Origin: Candidatus Zambryskiibacteriota bacterium
GTDB taxonomy: Bacteria > Patescibacteriota > Minisyncoccia > Phycocordibacterales > Zambryskibacteraceae
Reading direction: 5' to 3'
NCBI GenBank assembly: GCA_024654145.1
Contig: JANLIM010000060.1
Coordinates: 1-11,874 of the forward strand
DNA length: 11,874 nt
Shown: piece after piece, positions 11,849-11,874 of the stretch
How positions within the stretch are numbered: the first letter of the stretch is position 1
Layout of the letters: the number at the start of each line of letters is the position of its first letter
The notes under the pieces: generated by a model
Databases searched by the model: none
Told to the model about the DNA's origin: nothing
Seen by the model: only the letters and a program-made list of their open reading frames with translations
Position numbers and translations under genes: made by a program

Positions 11849-11874
11849 CTATATAAGAGAGAGTTTTCTTTTTG

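Noticed and set aside
1..11874. Alternative genetic code with UGA read as glycine, as in some candidate phyla
   Set aside because: No real gene here contains an in-frame TGA, and one gene (9470-10042) uses TGA as its stop.

Overview
The window looks like a piece of a Candidate Phyla Radiation (Patescibacteria) genome, most likely Parcubacteria/Paceibacteria. This rests on protein style, not on a marker-gene tree: a very short EF-Ts (151 aa), a stand-alone DUF2090 aldolase-like protein, a PfkB kinase starting MYDFIAIGD, a cysteine-free L31, compact spacing, and many genes with a -10 box almost touching the start codon. UGA is not recoded in any frame read here (one gene ends in TGA, and no real gene contains an in-frame TGA).

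Layout. (1) 1-214: the 5' end of a Y1/REP-associated tyrosine transposase on the minus strand, too short for ordinary ORF calling, with a perfect 15-bp inverted repeat over its promoter. (2) 215-4709: four sugar/carbon genes on alternating strands, each apparently with its own promoter: a PfkB-family kinase (-), transaldolase (+), a DUF2090 class I aldolase-like protein (-), and a GlcD-type FAD-binding oxidoreductase (+). PfkB and DUF2090 are the two halves of fused IolC proteins in other bacteria, so the group may be one sugar-phosphate module. (3) 4771-6871: ribosomal protein L25 (CTC type), then a secreted lytic transglycosylase with a PcsB/EnvC-like coiled coil. (4) 6910-10042: a translation block, rpmE-prfA, rpsB, tsf, followed by an unrecognised small membrane protein. 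(5) 10073-10144: tRNA-Thr(UGU). (6) 10148-11874: on the minus strand, a processive-type family 2 glycosyltransferase and, downstream in the same operon, a membrane-anchored thioredoxin-fold protein. The glycosyltransferase frame is interrupted by a TAG codon at the window edge.

The most interesting signals are: the palindrome centred on the -35 of the transposase gene; the recurring -10 / 6 nt / ATG spacing, which predicts leaderless mRNAs; the split IolC-like kinase/aldolase set with transaldolase and an oxidoreductase; the coiled-coil/lytic transglycosylase fusion; and the stop codon with loss of the Asp-Asp motif in the glycosyltransferase. No CRISPR array, complete insertion sequence or phage gene is visible, and no stretch over 300 bases lacks a gene.
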